Of a stretch of 64,000 nt of DNA, positions 38,176 to 46,639 are shown in pieces. The number at the start of each line of letters is the position of its first letter. Position 1 is the first letter of the stretch. The stretch is taken from the NCBI GenBank assembly GCA_020632695.1, contig JACKFB010000004.1, positions 248,001 to 312,000 of the forward strand, in the 5' to 3' direction. The stretch comes from Deltaproteobacteria bacterium. Lineage in GTDB: Bacteria; Myxococcota_A; UBA9042; PHBI01; JACKFB01. A program made the translations under genes and the position numbers. The notes below the pieces were generated by a model. That model ran no database searches, had not been told where the DNA came from, and saw only the letters and a list, made by a program, of their open reading frames with translations.

Positions 38176-39249
38176 TCAGAGCTGGAAGCTCGGCTGCTGG
38201 GCCGAGGGCTGGGTCGGGGCGGCCTTGACCAGCTCCTGCACCCGCTCGACCAGGACTGCGTAGTCCTCGGCGCCAGAGCTCTTCGGGGCGAACTCGAAGA
38301 TCGACTGCTGCTTGGACGGCGCTTCCTTCAAGCGCGTGTTCACGCGGATGGGATGGAGCACCTTGTCCTTGAAGTAGCGCCGGAGCGTACGCAGCACCTC
38401 GTGGCTGATGCGGTTGCGCACGTCGTAGAAGGTGGGGAGGACGCCCATGACCGTGATCGGGTGGCGGAGCTGCTCCTGAACGCTCTTCAGCGTGCGGAGG
38501 ATCTGCTTGACGCCCACCAGCGAGAGGTAGTCGCAGGCCACCGGGATGAGCACGTAGTCGGCGAAGTACAGCGCGTTCTGGTTGAGCAGGCTGAGGCTCG
38601 GACCGCAGTCGAGGATGATGTAGTCGTAGGAGTCCAGCTCGCGGAAGCGGCTCTTCAGCACCCGGAAGGGGTGCTCCACGTGGGCGAGGTGGACCTCGAC
38701 CTTGGCCAAGAGGCTGTCGGAGGGCAGCAGGTCGAGGTTCTCGCGGACGTTGACGATGACCTCCTCGGGCGCCGCGTTGTCCACCATCACATGGTAGAGG
38801 TTCCGGCCCCCCTCGCTGCCCAGGCACACGCCCACGTTGCCCTGGGAGTCCATGTCGACGATGAGGGTGCGCAGCCCGGCCTGCGCCAGGCCGTGGGCCA
38901 GGCTGACCGTAGTGGTCGTCTTGCCGGTGCCGCCCTTCTGGTTCATCACGGCGATCTTGTAGGCGCCTCGGCGCTCGCGCACCGCCTGGCGCACCGGGGC
39001 GTCCCGGCACTCCAGCGAGCAGTAGAAGGCCTGCTGCCCGCCGACGAAGGCCTGCTGGTAGGCGTACTTCAGCTCGAAGGGCTTGCCGCAGGCGGTGCAC
39101 TCCTTGGTGGACTGCGAGAAGAGCGCCCGCTCGTGGCAGCCCTGCGAGCAGTAGTGCACGTCACCGGCGCTGGTCTGCTGGCGTTGAAACGAGAACCGCA
39201 CCGAGAAGTCGGTGCCACACACCGAGCAGCGCGCCTGCTGAGCCGTCAT
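38176..39249 (-). CDS. ParA-family ATPase with two N-terminal zinc fingers
   Basis: This 357-residue protein has two Cys4-type zinc fingers at about 8-90 (CSVCG with CSQGC, and CTACG with CSLEC), resembling TRASH/MYM fingers. A complete ParA/MinD-type ATPase follows, with the deviant Walker A KGGTGKTTT, DMDSQGN, and DCGPSLSL. ParA proteins move DNA or protein cargo by ATP-driven binding to the nucleoid. No parB or parS-like site is adjacent, so this is probably not the main chromosome segregation pair. ATG 39249 is chosen because it opens directly before the first finger. Confidence 0.88.
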   Translation of the reverse strand: MTAQQARCSVCGTDFSVRFSFQRQQTSAGDVHYCSQGCHERALFSQSTKECTACGKPFELKYAYQQAFVGGQQAFYCSLECRDAPVRQAVRERRGAYKIAVMNQKGGTGKTTTTVSLAHGLAQAGLRTLIVDMDSQGNVGVCLGSEGGRNLYHVMVDNAAPEEVIVNVRENLDLLPSDSLLAKVEVHLAHVEHPFRVLKSRFRELDSYDYIILDCGPSLSLLNQNALYFADYVLIPVACDYLSLVGVKQILRTLKSVQEQLRHPITVMGVLPTFYDVRNRISHEVLRTLRRYFKDKVLHPIRVNTRLKEAPSKQQSIFEFAPKSSGAEDYAVLVERVQELVKAAPTQPSAQQPSFQL

Positions 39250-39322
39250 CGAACCCTCCCCGCTTGCCGCCCGCGGCGACCACGTCGGGAGCGCAGGTCC
39301 AGGCCCCCGCACCCCTCCGGCA

Positions 39323-39332
39323 CCATATATGG
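39323..39332. promoter_or_regulatory. AT-rich palindrome upstream of the ParA gene
   Basis: CCATATATGG is a perfect 10-base palindrome within a wider GCACCATATATGGCAC, 74 bases before the ParA start and unusual in such GC-rich DNA. A perfect minus-strand TTGACA lies at 39364-39359, but no matching -10 box stands at the right distance. It may be an operator. Confidence 0.35.
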
Positions 39333-39412
39333 CACACGATGTGGAGAGCGATCGCGTTTGTCAATCGGCGAGAGGCGTCGGCCCCGCTGTCGCCGGGCCC
39401 GGCCGGCCTCCG

Positions 39413-40246
39413 TCAGAGGCGGATCCACAGATCCAGCAGCGGATAGACCGGCAGCTTCCGGATGTTGCCGCGGTGCTCCACGGTCACACCCGGGCGTCCG
39501 GGGAGGCTTCGCACCGTCCCTTCGTCCAGGGCCAGCGCGAACTCGCCGAAGGCCACCCCCGCGCCGAGATGCAGCGAGCCCCACGCGTGGGCGTACATGA
39601 GCTGGAGCGAGCTGCGGCTGGTCGTGCCGCTCCCCACCCACGGGTGGAGGTAGGTCGAGGCGTGCAGCATCAGCAGGTTGTCGGGGTTGACCAGGTAGAG
39701 CGCCGAGCCGTGCAGCTCGAGCAGCATCCGCTCGGGACGCACGTTCAGGAAGTCCAGGGCGGGACCGGCACCCGCCGAGAGCATCAGCCCCTTCACGACC
39801 TCCACACTGACGGTGCCGGTGAGCTGCACCGTGCCCGGGAAGCCGCAGCCGCGGCAGGCTCCGTCGTCGACGACCCGCAACCCATCGCTGTTGACCCTGT
39901 CGAGGAAGGACCAGGTCGCCCCCACGTCGATGGCCCCCGCCACGCGCCCGGCCTTGCTCACGCGCCAGCGGGCCGACAGGTGGGGCGTCAACACCAGCAG
40001 CAGGATGGGGTGTAGCGAGAGCTGCACCCGGTCGCTCACGCCATACTGCAGCGGCGCGAAGATCCCCACCTCCAGCTCACCCTGATCGAGGGTGTGCGCG
40101 GTCCGGTAGATGAGGTCCGCGCGGTTGGTCCACGCAGCCTGCGCCCCGGTGCTCCAGCAGAGCGCGGCGAGGAGGCAGAGCCCGAGCGCGCGCGCCGAGC
40201 GGGAACGACGATGGCGAGGCGTGGCACGGTGTGGTCCCCCGCCCAA
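39413..40246 (-). CDS. Exported, probably outer-membrane beta-rich protein
   Basis: This 277-residue protein has a signal peptide (LGLCLLAALCWSTGAQA) and then a beta-rich sequence with alternating aromatic residues ending in a near-terminal Leu-x-Leu-Trp-Ile pattern, as in outer-membrane barrels. The frame is open much farther upstream, but that region is a tandem repeat, so the TTG at 40246 just before the Arg-rich n-region is preferred. The true start could also be a nearby codon. Function unknown. Confidence 0.6.
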   Translation of the reverse strand: MGGGPHRATPRHRRSRSARALGLCLLAALCWSTGAQAAWTNRADLIYRTAHTLDQGELEVGIFAPLQYGVSDRVQLSLHPILLLVLTPHLSARWRVSKAGRVAGAIDVGATWSFLDRVNSDGLRVVDDGACRGCGFPGTVQLTGTVSVEVVKGLMLSAGAGPALDFLNVRPERMLLELHGSALYLVNPDNLLMLHASTYLHPWVGSGTTSRSSLQLMYAHAWGSLHLGAGVAFGEFALALDEGTVRSLPGRPGVTVEHRGNIRKLPVYPLLDLWIRL

Positions 40247-40247
40247 G

Positions 40248-40547
40248 ACCGAGCGGCGAGCCAGCGATGGCCTCTCACGGCCGGCCCCGCGGAGAGCACT
40301 CGCCGCGCGCGAGAGACCGAGGCACCCGAGCTCCTGGAGAGCCATGAGCCAGCCACGCGACGGGAGAATTCGGGAACGCCCTCCGAGAGGGTGTCCCCAC
40401 GGTCGGACCGAGCGGCCCGCCTGCGACGTCTCTTCAGGGTCTCGCGCGCGGAGGGCGCTTGCCGCGCGCGGGAGACCGAGGCGCTCGAGTTCCTGGAAAG
40501 ACATGAGCCAGCCACGCGACGGGAGAATTCGGGAACACCCTCTGAGC
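40248..40547. repeat. Tandem direct repeat, period 159 bases
   Basis: Two copies of about 140 bases, 40248-40388 and 40407-40547, lie 159 bases apart. The best-conserved core, ATGAGCCAGCCACGCGACGG and the bases up to GAATTCGGGAAC, is identical in both. They occupy the upstream region of the outer-membrane protein gene. The remaining bases 40548-40682 show no feature. Confidence 0.8.
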
Positions 40548-40682
40548 ACGGAGGCATGATTAGCAGACGCTCCCGGCGTCGGCCATCGCCGACGACCTCG
40601 AACCGGCCCGCCGTCGAGCGCGGCGCCGGGGCGGGCGGCTCCCCTTTGGAGAGCGCGCCCGCCGCGGCCGACCGGCTGCCGG

Positions 40683-41108
40683 CTACCGGCTCTCCACCTC
40701 GTCGCCAGCGTCCGCGCCTGCCTCACCCGGCTTCTGCTTCGGCAGCACGAGCTTGCGGTCGAGGGTGGTCGGGCCGGAGATCGCCAACCACGGGCCCAGG
40801 CGCCGGACGGTCTTGAGCCCGATCCCCTTGACCCGGGCCAGCTCCACCGTGCGCTTGAAGGGGGTGCGGGTGCGGTACTCCACGATGCGCTCGGCGAGGC
40901 TCGGGCCGACGCGCGGCAGACGCATCAGCTCGGTCACGCCGGCCGTGTTGATGTTGACGACACCGGTGGCCGTGACCGCCTTCTCGGCGCTGCGGCTGGG
41001 CGGGGCACCCGGCCGCGCCGAGGCGACGCCGGGCAGGGCCAGGGTGAGGAGGGAAGCGGTCACCAGGACCGAGAGGAAGGAGCGGAACGTGGACGTGGAC
41101 GTGGACAT
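40683..41108 (-). CDS. Exported ComEA-like helix-hairpin-helix protein
   Basis: This 141-residue protein has a signal peptide (about 10-30) and two helix-hairpin-helix motifs at about 52-105: VVNINTAGVTELMRLPRVGP and VKGIGLKTVRRLGPWLA. ComEA-type proteins bind double-stranded DNA in the periplasm during natural transformation. The C-terminal 30 residues are charged and variable. No ComEC is next to it. Its upstream region contains a phased repeat array (41244-41325). Confidence 0.82.
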   Translation of the reverse strand: MSTSTSTFRSFLSVLVTASLLTLALPGVASARPGAPPSRSAEKAVTATGVVNINTAGVTELMRLPRVGPSLAERIVEYRTRTPFKRTVELARVKGIGLKTVRRLGPWLAISGPTTLDRKLVLPKQKPGEAGADAGDEVESR

Positions 41109-41243
41109 GAGCAGGACCTCCTGGCGGCGGTGAGTGCGCCGGCGCGGCCGCCACGGCACCGGCCCCGGCTGCAAGAGCACGCGCCGTGCCACCCGCCCAG
41201 ATGACCGGGATCATTGGCATCGGCGGGGCTCGGCCCGAGGTTT

Positions 41244-41325
41244 GGGACAGTCGACTGTCCCGCGACGGCGCTGGGAGTGTCCCGCGTGCCGGCCAGACCG
41301 TCCCATCGAGCGCTGGAGCTGTCCC
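41244..41325. promoter_or_regulatory. Palindrome plus phased GTCCC array
   Basis: A perfect 18-base palindrome, GGGACAGTCGACTGTCCC (41244-41261), opens an array of GTCCC elements at 41257, 41279, 41300 and 41321. Spacings are 22, 21 and 21 bases, two turns of the helix, mostly as (T)GTCCCGC. It lies between the ComEA-like gene (starting 41108, minus) and DUF3467. A regulator-binding array is the likeliest reading. Confidence 0.5.
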
Positions 41326-41367
41326 GCCGGCGCGGAGGCGCGCGGGCCGCCGGGGGAGGTACCACGG

Positions 41368-41386
41368 GCGCGCCTGTAGGGCGCGC
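41368..41386 (-). terminator. Terminator hairpin of the DUF3467 gene
   Basis: GCGCGCC (41368-41374) and GGCGCGC (41380-41386) form a 7-pair GC stem with a TGTAG loop, 8 bases after the DUF3467 stop codon. Confidence 0.45.
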
Positions 41387-41394
41387 AGCGGGCG

Positions 41395-41706
41395 TCAGTG
41401 CAGGATCGAGCCGGGATCGTCGGGCCCGCCGGGGCCGGTCTTGATCGCGCCGAACTTCTCCTCGTAGAGCGCCAGGTTCTGTCCCAGCGCCGCGTGCAGG
41501 AAGCGCGCGTGGGTGGGGCTCAGGATCAGGCGCGCGCGCACCGTCGCCTTCCGGCTCTGGGGCGGCAGGAAGAGCGCGTCCAGCACGAACTCGCTCTGGG
41601 TGTGGAAGATCCGCGCCATGTTGACGTAGCTGCCCAGCGCGAGCGCGTCGTCGAGCTCGACGTCGATCTGTACGCGGGTGGGCTTCTGCTCTGCGTCGTC
41701 CGCCAT
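41395..41706 (-). CDS. DUF3467 family protein
   Basis: This 103-residue protein matches DUF3467: a beta-rich small domain with GSYVNMARIFHTQSEFVLDA near the N terminus and RLILSPTHARFLHAALGQNL in the middle. The family is widespread and uncharacterised. It stands alone, divergent from glpK, with a 188-base gap between their starts. Confidence 0.82.
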   Translation of the reverse strand: MADDAEQKPTRVQIDVELDDALALGSYVNMARIFHTQSEFVLDALFLPPQSRKATVRARLILSPTHARFLHAALGQNLALYEEKFGAIKTGPGGPDDPGSILH

Positions 41707-41894
41707 GCGAGCCTCCGGGCCGACCGGGGCCGCCGTTGCTCGCGGCCCGCCGGGGCACGTTGACAGGACCGGGCGCCAGAGTCGAGTCTCGCCGGGCGGA
41801 TGATCGCGGTCTCGCGTGCCCCGTGGCGGCGCTCCCCTGCCGCCCCCGGCCCGGCCGCGAGCCTCGCTGTCCGCACCCGTCCACGGAGGCACGC

Positions 41895-43400
41895 ATGACC
41901 AGCCAGCAGGGCGTCGTCCTCGCCATCGACCAGGGCACGACGGGCTCCACGGCCCTGGTGATCGCCCACGACCTCCAGGTGCTCGCCCGCGTCAACGCCG
42001 AGTTCCCTCAGATCTACCCGCAGCCCGGCTGGGTCGAGCACGATCCCGAGGACATCTGGCGCTCGGTGGGCGACACCGTCCGCCGCGCGCTCGCCATGGC
42101 GGACGTCGACGCCAGCGCCGTACGAGCGGTCGGCATCACCAACCAGCGCGAGACCTCGCTGTTCTGGGACCGCGCGACCGGCGCGCCCATCCACAACGCC
42201 ATCGTCTGGCAGTGCCGCCGCACCGCGGACGTGTGCCAGCGCCTGCGCGACGAGGGCCACCTGGAGCGCGTGCGCCGCGCGACGGGCCTGGTGCTGGACC
42301 CCTACTTCTCCGCCACCAAGGCGGCCTGGACCCTCGACCACGTCCCCGGCGCCCGCGCGCGCGCCGAGCGCGGCGAGCTGGCCTTCGGCACCATCGACTC
42401 CTTCCTGCTCTGGCGCCTGACCGGCGGCGCCGTCCACGTCACCGACGTGACCAACGCCAGCCGCACCTCGCTGCTCGACATCCGCCGCGTCGCCTGGGAT
42501 CCGGGCCTGCTCGAGCTCTTCGACGTCCCGGCGGCCGTGCTCCCCGAGGTCCGCAGCTCCAGCGAGATCTACGGGCACACCCGCGGCCTCGACTTCCTGC
42601 CCGATGGCGTCCCCATCGCGGGGATCGCCGGCGACCAGCAGGCGGCGCTCTTCGGACAGGCCTGCTACGGCGCGGGCGACGCGAAGTGCACCTACGGCAC
42701 GGGCGCCTTCGTGCTCATGAACACCGGCGCCGCCGTGCCCACCAGTGAGCACGGGCTCCTCTCGACGATCGCCTGGCGCCTGGGCGACGCCGAGACCATC
42801 TACGCGCTCGAGGGCTCCGTCTTCATCGCCGGGGCCGCCGTGCAGTGGCTGCGCGACGCCCTGGAGGTGATCTCCACGGCCCCCGACGTGGAGGCGCTGG
42901 CACGCTCCGTGCCCGACAGCGGCGGGATCGTCGTCGTGCCGGCCTTCGCGGGCCTGGGCGCACCGTACTGGGACGCCGACGCGCGCGGCGCGGTGCTCGG
43001 TCTGACCCGTGGCAGCGGCCGAGGGCAGCTCGCGCGGGCGACGCTGGACTCCATCGCCCAGCAGGTGGCCGACGTGGTCGAGGCGATGAGCGCCGACGCC
43101 GGCCGCCAGCTCACCGGGTTGCGCGTCGACGGGGGCGCGGCCGCCAACGATCTGCTGATGCAGATGCAGGCCGATCTGCTCGGATCGGAGGTCGTGCGCT
43201 CGGCGGTGCTCGAGACCACCGGCCTGGGCGCGGCCTTCCTCGCGGGCATCGGCACCGGGTTCTGGTCGGGCCCGGACGAGGTGGCTGCCCGCTGGCGCTC
43301 CGACGCCTCCTTCGAGCCGCAGGTCGAGGCGGCCGAGCGCCAGGCGCGTCGGAGCCGCTGGAAGGCCGCGGTAGACCGGATCCGAGGCCCCATCGGCTGA
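41895..43400 (+). CDS. glpK: Glycerol kinase
   Basis: This 501-residue FGGY kinase phosphorylates glycerol with ATP. It begins VLAIDQGTTGSTALV (the phosphate-1 loop), has GITNQRETSLFWD and the substrate-binding WQCRR, and ends with the ATP-site LRVDGGAAANDLLMQ. Length matches the family. ATG 41895 has GGAGG at 41885-41889. No glpF or glpD lies beside it. The long gap to rho suggests it is transcribed alone. Confidence 0.96.
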   Translation: MTSQQGVVLAIDQGTTGSTALVIAHDLQVLARVNAEFPQIYPQPGWVEHDPEDIWRSVGDTVRRALAMADVDASAVRAVGITNQRETSLFWDRATGAPIHNAIVWQCRRTADVCQRLRDEGHLERVRRATGLVLDPYFSATKAAWTLDHVPGARARAERGELAFGTIDSFLLWRLTGGAVHVTDVTNASRTSLLDIRRVAWDPGLLELFDVPAAVLPEVRSSSEIYGHTRGLDFLPDGVPIAGIAGDQQAALFGQACYGAGDAKCTYGTGAFVLMNTGAAVPTSEHGLLSTIAWRLGDAETIYALEGSVFIAGAAVQWLRDALEVISTAPDVEALARSVPDSGGIVVVPAFAGLGAPYWDADARGAVLGLTRGSGRGQLARATLDSIAQQVADVVEAMSADAGRQLTGLRVDGGAAANDLLMQMQADLLGSEVVRSAVLETTGLGAAFLAGIGTGFWSGPDEVAARWRSDASFEPQVEAAERQARRSRWKAAVDRIRGPIG

Positions 43401-43740
43401 CCTGGGATCCTCGCCTGCGCTGCGGCGCACACACGCTCCGTGCAGCATTCGCTGGACCGCGGAGCCTTCGTGCGTATGCTCCGCCTCTCCGCCCGCCCCC
43501 GCTCAGCACACCCCCGATAGTGACTCCCCGAGCGACGCTGGTTAGGCTCGTCCTGAACCCTGACAGCTCGAAGCCGCCGCGCGCTCGATCGAAGCGCGCC
43601 TGTGACGTTCGGGCGTACGCCCCCCGTCGCCCGGCCCCATCCCGACCGCGTCCCCGCGACGCCCCGCCCGCCAGCCCCGCTCTCACCCCGCCGCGCTCCC
43701 TGCGCCTCCCCACCGCGCTCCACGCGCCCAGGAACCGACG
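43401..43740 (+). promoter_or_regulatory. Long rho leader with a C-rich, G-poor segment
   Basis: The 340 bases before rho contain no gene. A possible promoter is TGGACC (43453-43458), 16 bases, TATGCT (43475-43480). From 43621 to 43730 the plus strand has 70 C and 23 G in 110 bases, whereas surrounding DNA has similar C and G. C-rich, G-poor, unstructured RNA is the classic Rho-loading (rut) composition, and rho leaders are a known site of autoregulation. Confidence 0.5.
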
Positions 43741-44988
43741 ATGCATCTCAACGAATTCAAGAACATGCAGATCGAGCAGCTCTTCCAGCTCGCCGGCGAG
43801 CGCGGCATCGAGGGTGCCCGCGGCCTGCGCAAGCACGAGCTGATCTTCGCGCTGCTCCAGGCCCGCGCCGACGCCGAGGAGCCGCTGCAGGGCGAGGGCG
43901 TGCTCGAGATCCTCCCCGACGGCTTCGGCTTCCTGCGCAGCCCGGACTCGAACTACTTCCCGTGCTCGGACGACATCTACGTGTCGCCCAGCCAGATCCG
44001 CCGCTTCAACCTCCAGAAGGGCGACTGCGTCTCGGGCCTGGTGCGGCCGCCCAAGGAGGGCGAGCGCTACTTCGCGCTGCTGAAGGTCGAGACCATCAAC
44101 TACGAGGACCCCGAGGTCGCTCGCACCAAGACGCTCTTCGACAACCTGACGCCCCTCTATCCGAACTCCAAGCTGCACCTGGAGCACTCGGCGACGAACC
44201 TGTCGACGCGCGTGATCAACCTGCTGACGCCGATGGGCAAGGGCCAGCGCGCGCTCATCGTGGCGCCGCCGCGCGCGGGCAAGACCGTGCTGCTGCAGGA
44301 CATCGCCCACGCCATCACCGCCAACCACCCCGAGGTCTACCTCATCGTGCTGCTCATCGACGAGCGGCCCGAGGAGGTCACCGACATGCAGCGCTCGGTG
44401 GCGGGCGAGGTGGTCAGCTCCACCTTCGACGAGCCGGCGGCCCACCACGTGCACGTCGCCGAGATGGTCATCGAGAAGGCCAAGCGGCTCGTCGAGCACA
44501 AGCGCGACGTGGTGATCCTGCTCGACTCCATCACGCGGCTGGCGCGCGCGTACAACACCGTCGAGCCGCCGTCGGGCAAGGTGCTCTCCGGTGGCGTGGA
44601 CGCCAACGCCCTGCACAAGCCCAAGCGCTTCTTCGGCGCCGCCCGCAACATCGAGGGTGGCGGCAGCCTCACCATCATCGGCACCGCGCTGGTCGACACG
44701 GGCAGCCGCATGGATGACGTGATCTTCGAGGAGTTCAAGGGCACCGGCAACTGCGAGCTGCACCTCGACCGCCGCCTGATGGAGAAGCGCATCTTCCCGT
44801 GCCTGGACATCAACAAGTCGGGCACGCGCAAGGAGGAGCTGCTCCACGATCCGCTGACCCTGAACCGGGTCTGGATCCTCCGGGAGTTCCTGAACCCGCT
44901 CAATCAGGTCGACGCGATGAAGTTCCTCATCGACAAGCTCGGCGCCTTCGACACCAACACCGAGTTCCTCGAGGCGATGAGCCGCTGA
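43741..44988 (+). CDS. rho: Transcription termination factor Rho
   Basis: This 415-residue hexameric RNA helicase ends transcription at C-rich sites. It has the N-terminal helical Rho_N domain, the cold-shock RNA-binding fold (GVLEILPDGFGFLRS), and the RecA-like motor with Walker A APPRAGKT, Walker B VVILLDSITRLARAYN and the Q/R-loop region. Arg replaces the common Lys in APPKAGKT but the P-loop Lys is kept. Length and ends fit the family. rpmE and prfA follow, a common gene order. Confidence 0.97.
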   Translation: MHLNEFKNMQIEQLFQLAGERGIEGARGLRKHELIFALLQARADAEEPLQGEGVLEILPDGFGFLRSPDSNYFPCSDDIYVSPSQIRRFNLQKGDCVSGLVRPPKEGERYFALLKVETINYEDPEVARTKTLFDNLTPLYPNSKLHLEHSATNLSTRVINLLTPMGKGQRALIVAPPRAGKTVLLQDIAHAITANHPEVYLIVLLIDERPEEVTDMQRSVAGEVVSSTFDEPAAHHVHVAEMVIEKAKRLVEHKRDVVILLDSITRLARAYNTVEPPSGKVLSGGVDANALHKPKRFFGAARNIEGGGSLTIIGTALVDTGSRMDDVIFEEFKGTGNCELHLDRRLMEKRIFPCLDINKSGTRKEELLHDPLTLNRVWILREFLNPLNQVDAMKFLIDKLGAFDTNTEFLEAMSR

Positions 44989-45014
44989 GGCCACCAGCGC
45001 GATCGACTCCGGGC

Positions 45015-45043
45015 TTGCGTGGCCCGGGTCGGTCGTGTATCAA
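45015..45043 (+). promoter_or_regulatory. Candidate promoter of rpmE
   Basis: TTGCGT (45015-45020), a 17-base spacer, and TATCAA (45038-45043) lie in the 127-base gap between rho and rpmE. Confidence 0.4.
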
Positions 45044-45115
45044 CCCCGCCCTGCGTTCGCCGCGTGGTCCCAGAGGGGCCGGCCGAACCGCCCAGTTCTT
45101 CGATGGAGGCGCGCC

Positions 45116-45430
45116 GTGAAGGAAGGCATTCACCCCGAGTACCACCCGGTCATCTTCCGAGATGTGTCCACGGGTGACGAGATCGTGACGCGCTCGACCA
45201 TCAAGTCGAAGGACACGCGCACCGTGGACGGCGTGGAGTACCAGGTGGTGTCGATGGACATCACCTCGTTCACGCACCCCTTCTTCACCGGCAAGCAGAA
45301 GCTCCTCGACACCGAGGGGCGCATCGACCGCTTCCGCCGCAAGTACGGCAACAAGGTCAGCGCCGAGACCGCCGCCAACGCGACCGCCGCGCCGGAGGCA
45401 CCGGCCGCCGAGACCAGCACCGAGAGCTAG
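45116..45430 (+). CDS. rpmE: Ribosomal protein L31, zinc-free form
   Basis: This 104-residue L31 starts MKEGIHPEYHPVIFRD from GTG 45116, with GGAGG at 45105-45109. It keeps the core (GDEIVTRSTIKS, SFTHPFFTGKQKLLDTEGRI) but has no cysteine. It is therefore the zinc-independent (C-minus, type B-like) form. The last 25 residues are an extra Ala/Thr/Glu-rich tail. It bridges the ribosomal subunits. Confidence 0.93.
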   Translation: MKEGIHPEYHPVIFRDVSTGDEIVTRSTIKSKDTRTVDGVEYQVVSMDITSFTHPFFTGKQKLLDTEGRIDRFRRKYGNKVSAETAANATAAPEAPAAETSTES

Positions 45431-45556
45431 CGCCGTCCGACGTCTTGGGACGCCCGGGGACCCGCTCCTCGGCGCGTCCGATCGCGGGGAGAGGCCCCGT
45501 GATGGGTCGGCGCCGCGTTCGGTGCCCGCTCGAGACCTCGTGAACTGGAGCTTTCC

Positions 45557-46624
45557 ATGCTGTCGCAGCTCGACGACGTCGAGAAGCATTTCGACGAGCT
45601 GACCGCGCTCATGGCCGACCCTGCGGTGGCCGGCGACCCCAAGCGCTACGCCGTGGTCGCCCGCGAGCAGGCCGGGATGGAGCAGACCGTCCGCACCTGG
45701 CGCGAGTACAAGCGCGTGCGGGCCGAGCTCGAGGGCGCCCGCGAGATGCTGGGCGAGGACTCGGCCGAGCTGCGCGAGATGGCGCGGGCCGAGGTGGCCG
45801 AGCTGGAGGAGCGGCTCGAGTCCCTGGACCAGGAGCTGCGGATCCTGCTGCTGCCCAAGGACGAGAACGACGATCGCGACGTGCTCCTGGAGATCCGGGC
45901 GGGCACGGGCGGCGACGAGGCCTCGCTCTTCGCGGCCGACCTGCTGCGCATGTACATGCGCTTCGCCGAGACCCAGCGCTGGAAGGTCGAGACGCTCAGC
46001 GCCAGCCCCACCGAGGTCGGGGGCTACAAGGAGGTCATCGTCTCGGTGTCCGGCGACCGGGTCTACGCGCGCCTGAAGTTCGAGTCGGGGGTTCACCGGG
46101 TGCAGCGCATCCCGGAGACCGAGAGCCAGGGGCGCATCCACACCTCGGCCTGCACGGTGGCGGTGCTGCCGGAGGCTGACGAGGTGGAGGTCGAGATCCG
46201 CGACCAGGACCTGCGCATCGACGTGTATCGCTCGTCGGGGCCCGGCGGCCAGAGCGTCAACACCACCGACAGCGCCGTGCGCGTGACCCACGTGCCCACC
46301 GGGATGGTGGTCATCTGCCAGGACGAGAAGTCCCAGCACAAGAACAAGGCGAAGGCGCTGAAGGTGCTGGCGGCGCGACTGCTGGAGCGCGAGACGGCCC
46401 GCGCCGACGCCGAGATGAGCGAGGCGCGCAAGAAGATGGTGGGCAGCGGCGATCGCTCGGAGCGCATCCGCACCTACAACTTCCCGCAGAACCGCCTCAC
46501 CGACCACCGCATCGGGCTGACCCTCTACCACCTGGACGACATCGTCGCCGGGCCGGGGCTGGTCGAGGTCATCGACGCCTGCACCGCGTGGTTCAACGCG
46601 GAGCTGCTCAAGGGCGACGAGTAG
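45557..46624 (+). CDS. prfA: Peptide chain release factor 1
   Basis: This 355-residue class I release factor has the catalytic GGQ loop (SSGPGGQSVNTTDSAVRVTH) and the PxT anticodon-like tripeptide as PET within RIPETESQGRIHTS, which specifies UAA/UAG recognition and so RF1 rather than RF2. An N-terminal coiled coil precedes it. GGAG at 45547-45550 supports the ATG. No prmC lies after it. Confidence 0.96.
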   Translation: MLSQLDDVEKHFDELTALMADPAVAGDPKRYAVVAREQAGMEQTVRTWREYKRVRAELEGAREMLGEDSAELREMARAEVAELEERLESLDQELRILLLPKDENDDRDVLLEIRAGTGGDEASLFAADLLRMYMRFAETQRWKVETLSASPTEVGGYKEVIVSVSGDRVYARLKFESGVHRVQRIPETESQGRIHTSACTVAVLPEADEVEVEIRDQDLRIDVYRSSGPGGQSVNTTDSAVRVTHVPTGMVVICQDEKSQHKNKAKALKVLAARLLERETARADAEMSEARKKMVGSGDRSERIRTYNFPQNRLTDHRIGLTLYHLDDIVAGPGLVEVIDACTAWFNAELLKGDE

Positions 46625-46639
46625 GCTCGGTCGGGGCCG

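Noticed and set aside
38176..39249. The chromosomal parABS segregation locus
   Set aside because: There is no parB, no parS-like palindrome, and none of the usual gidA/gidB, rnpA or rpmH neighbours.
40558..40726. N-terminal extension of the outer-membrane protein through the 159-base repeats
   Set aside because: It would place a signal peptide more than 150 residues inside the protein. The Arg-rich n-region just before the hydrophobic stretch favours a start near 40246.
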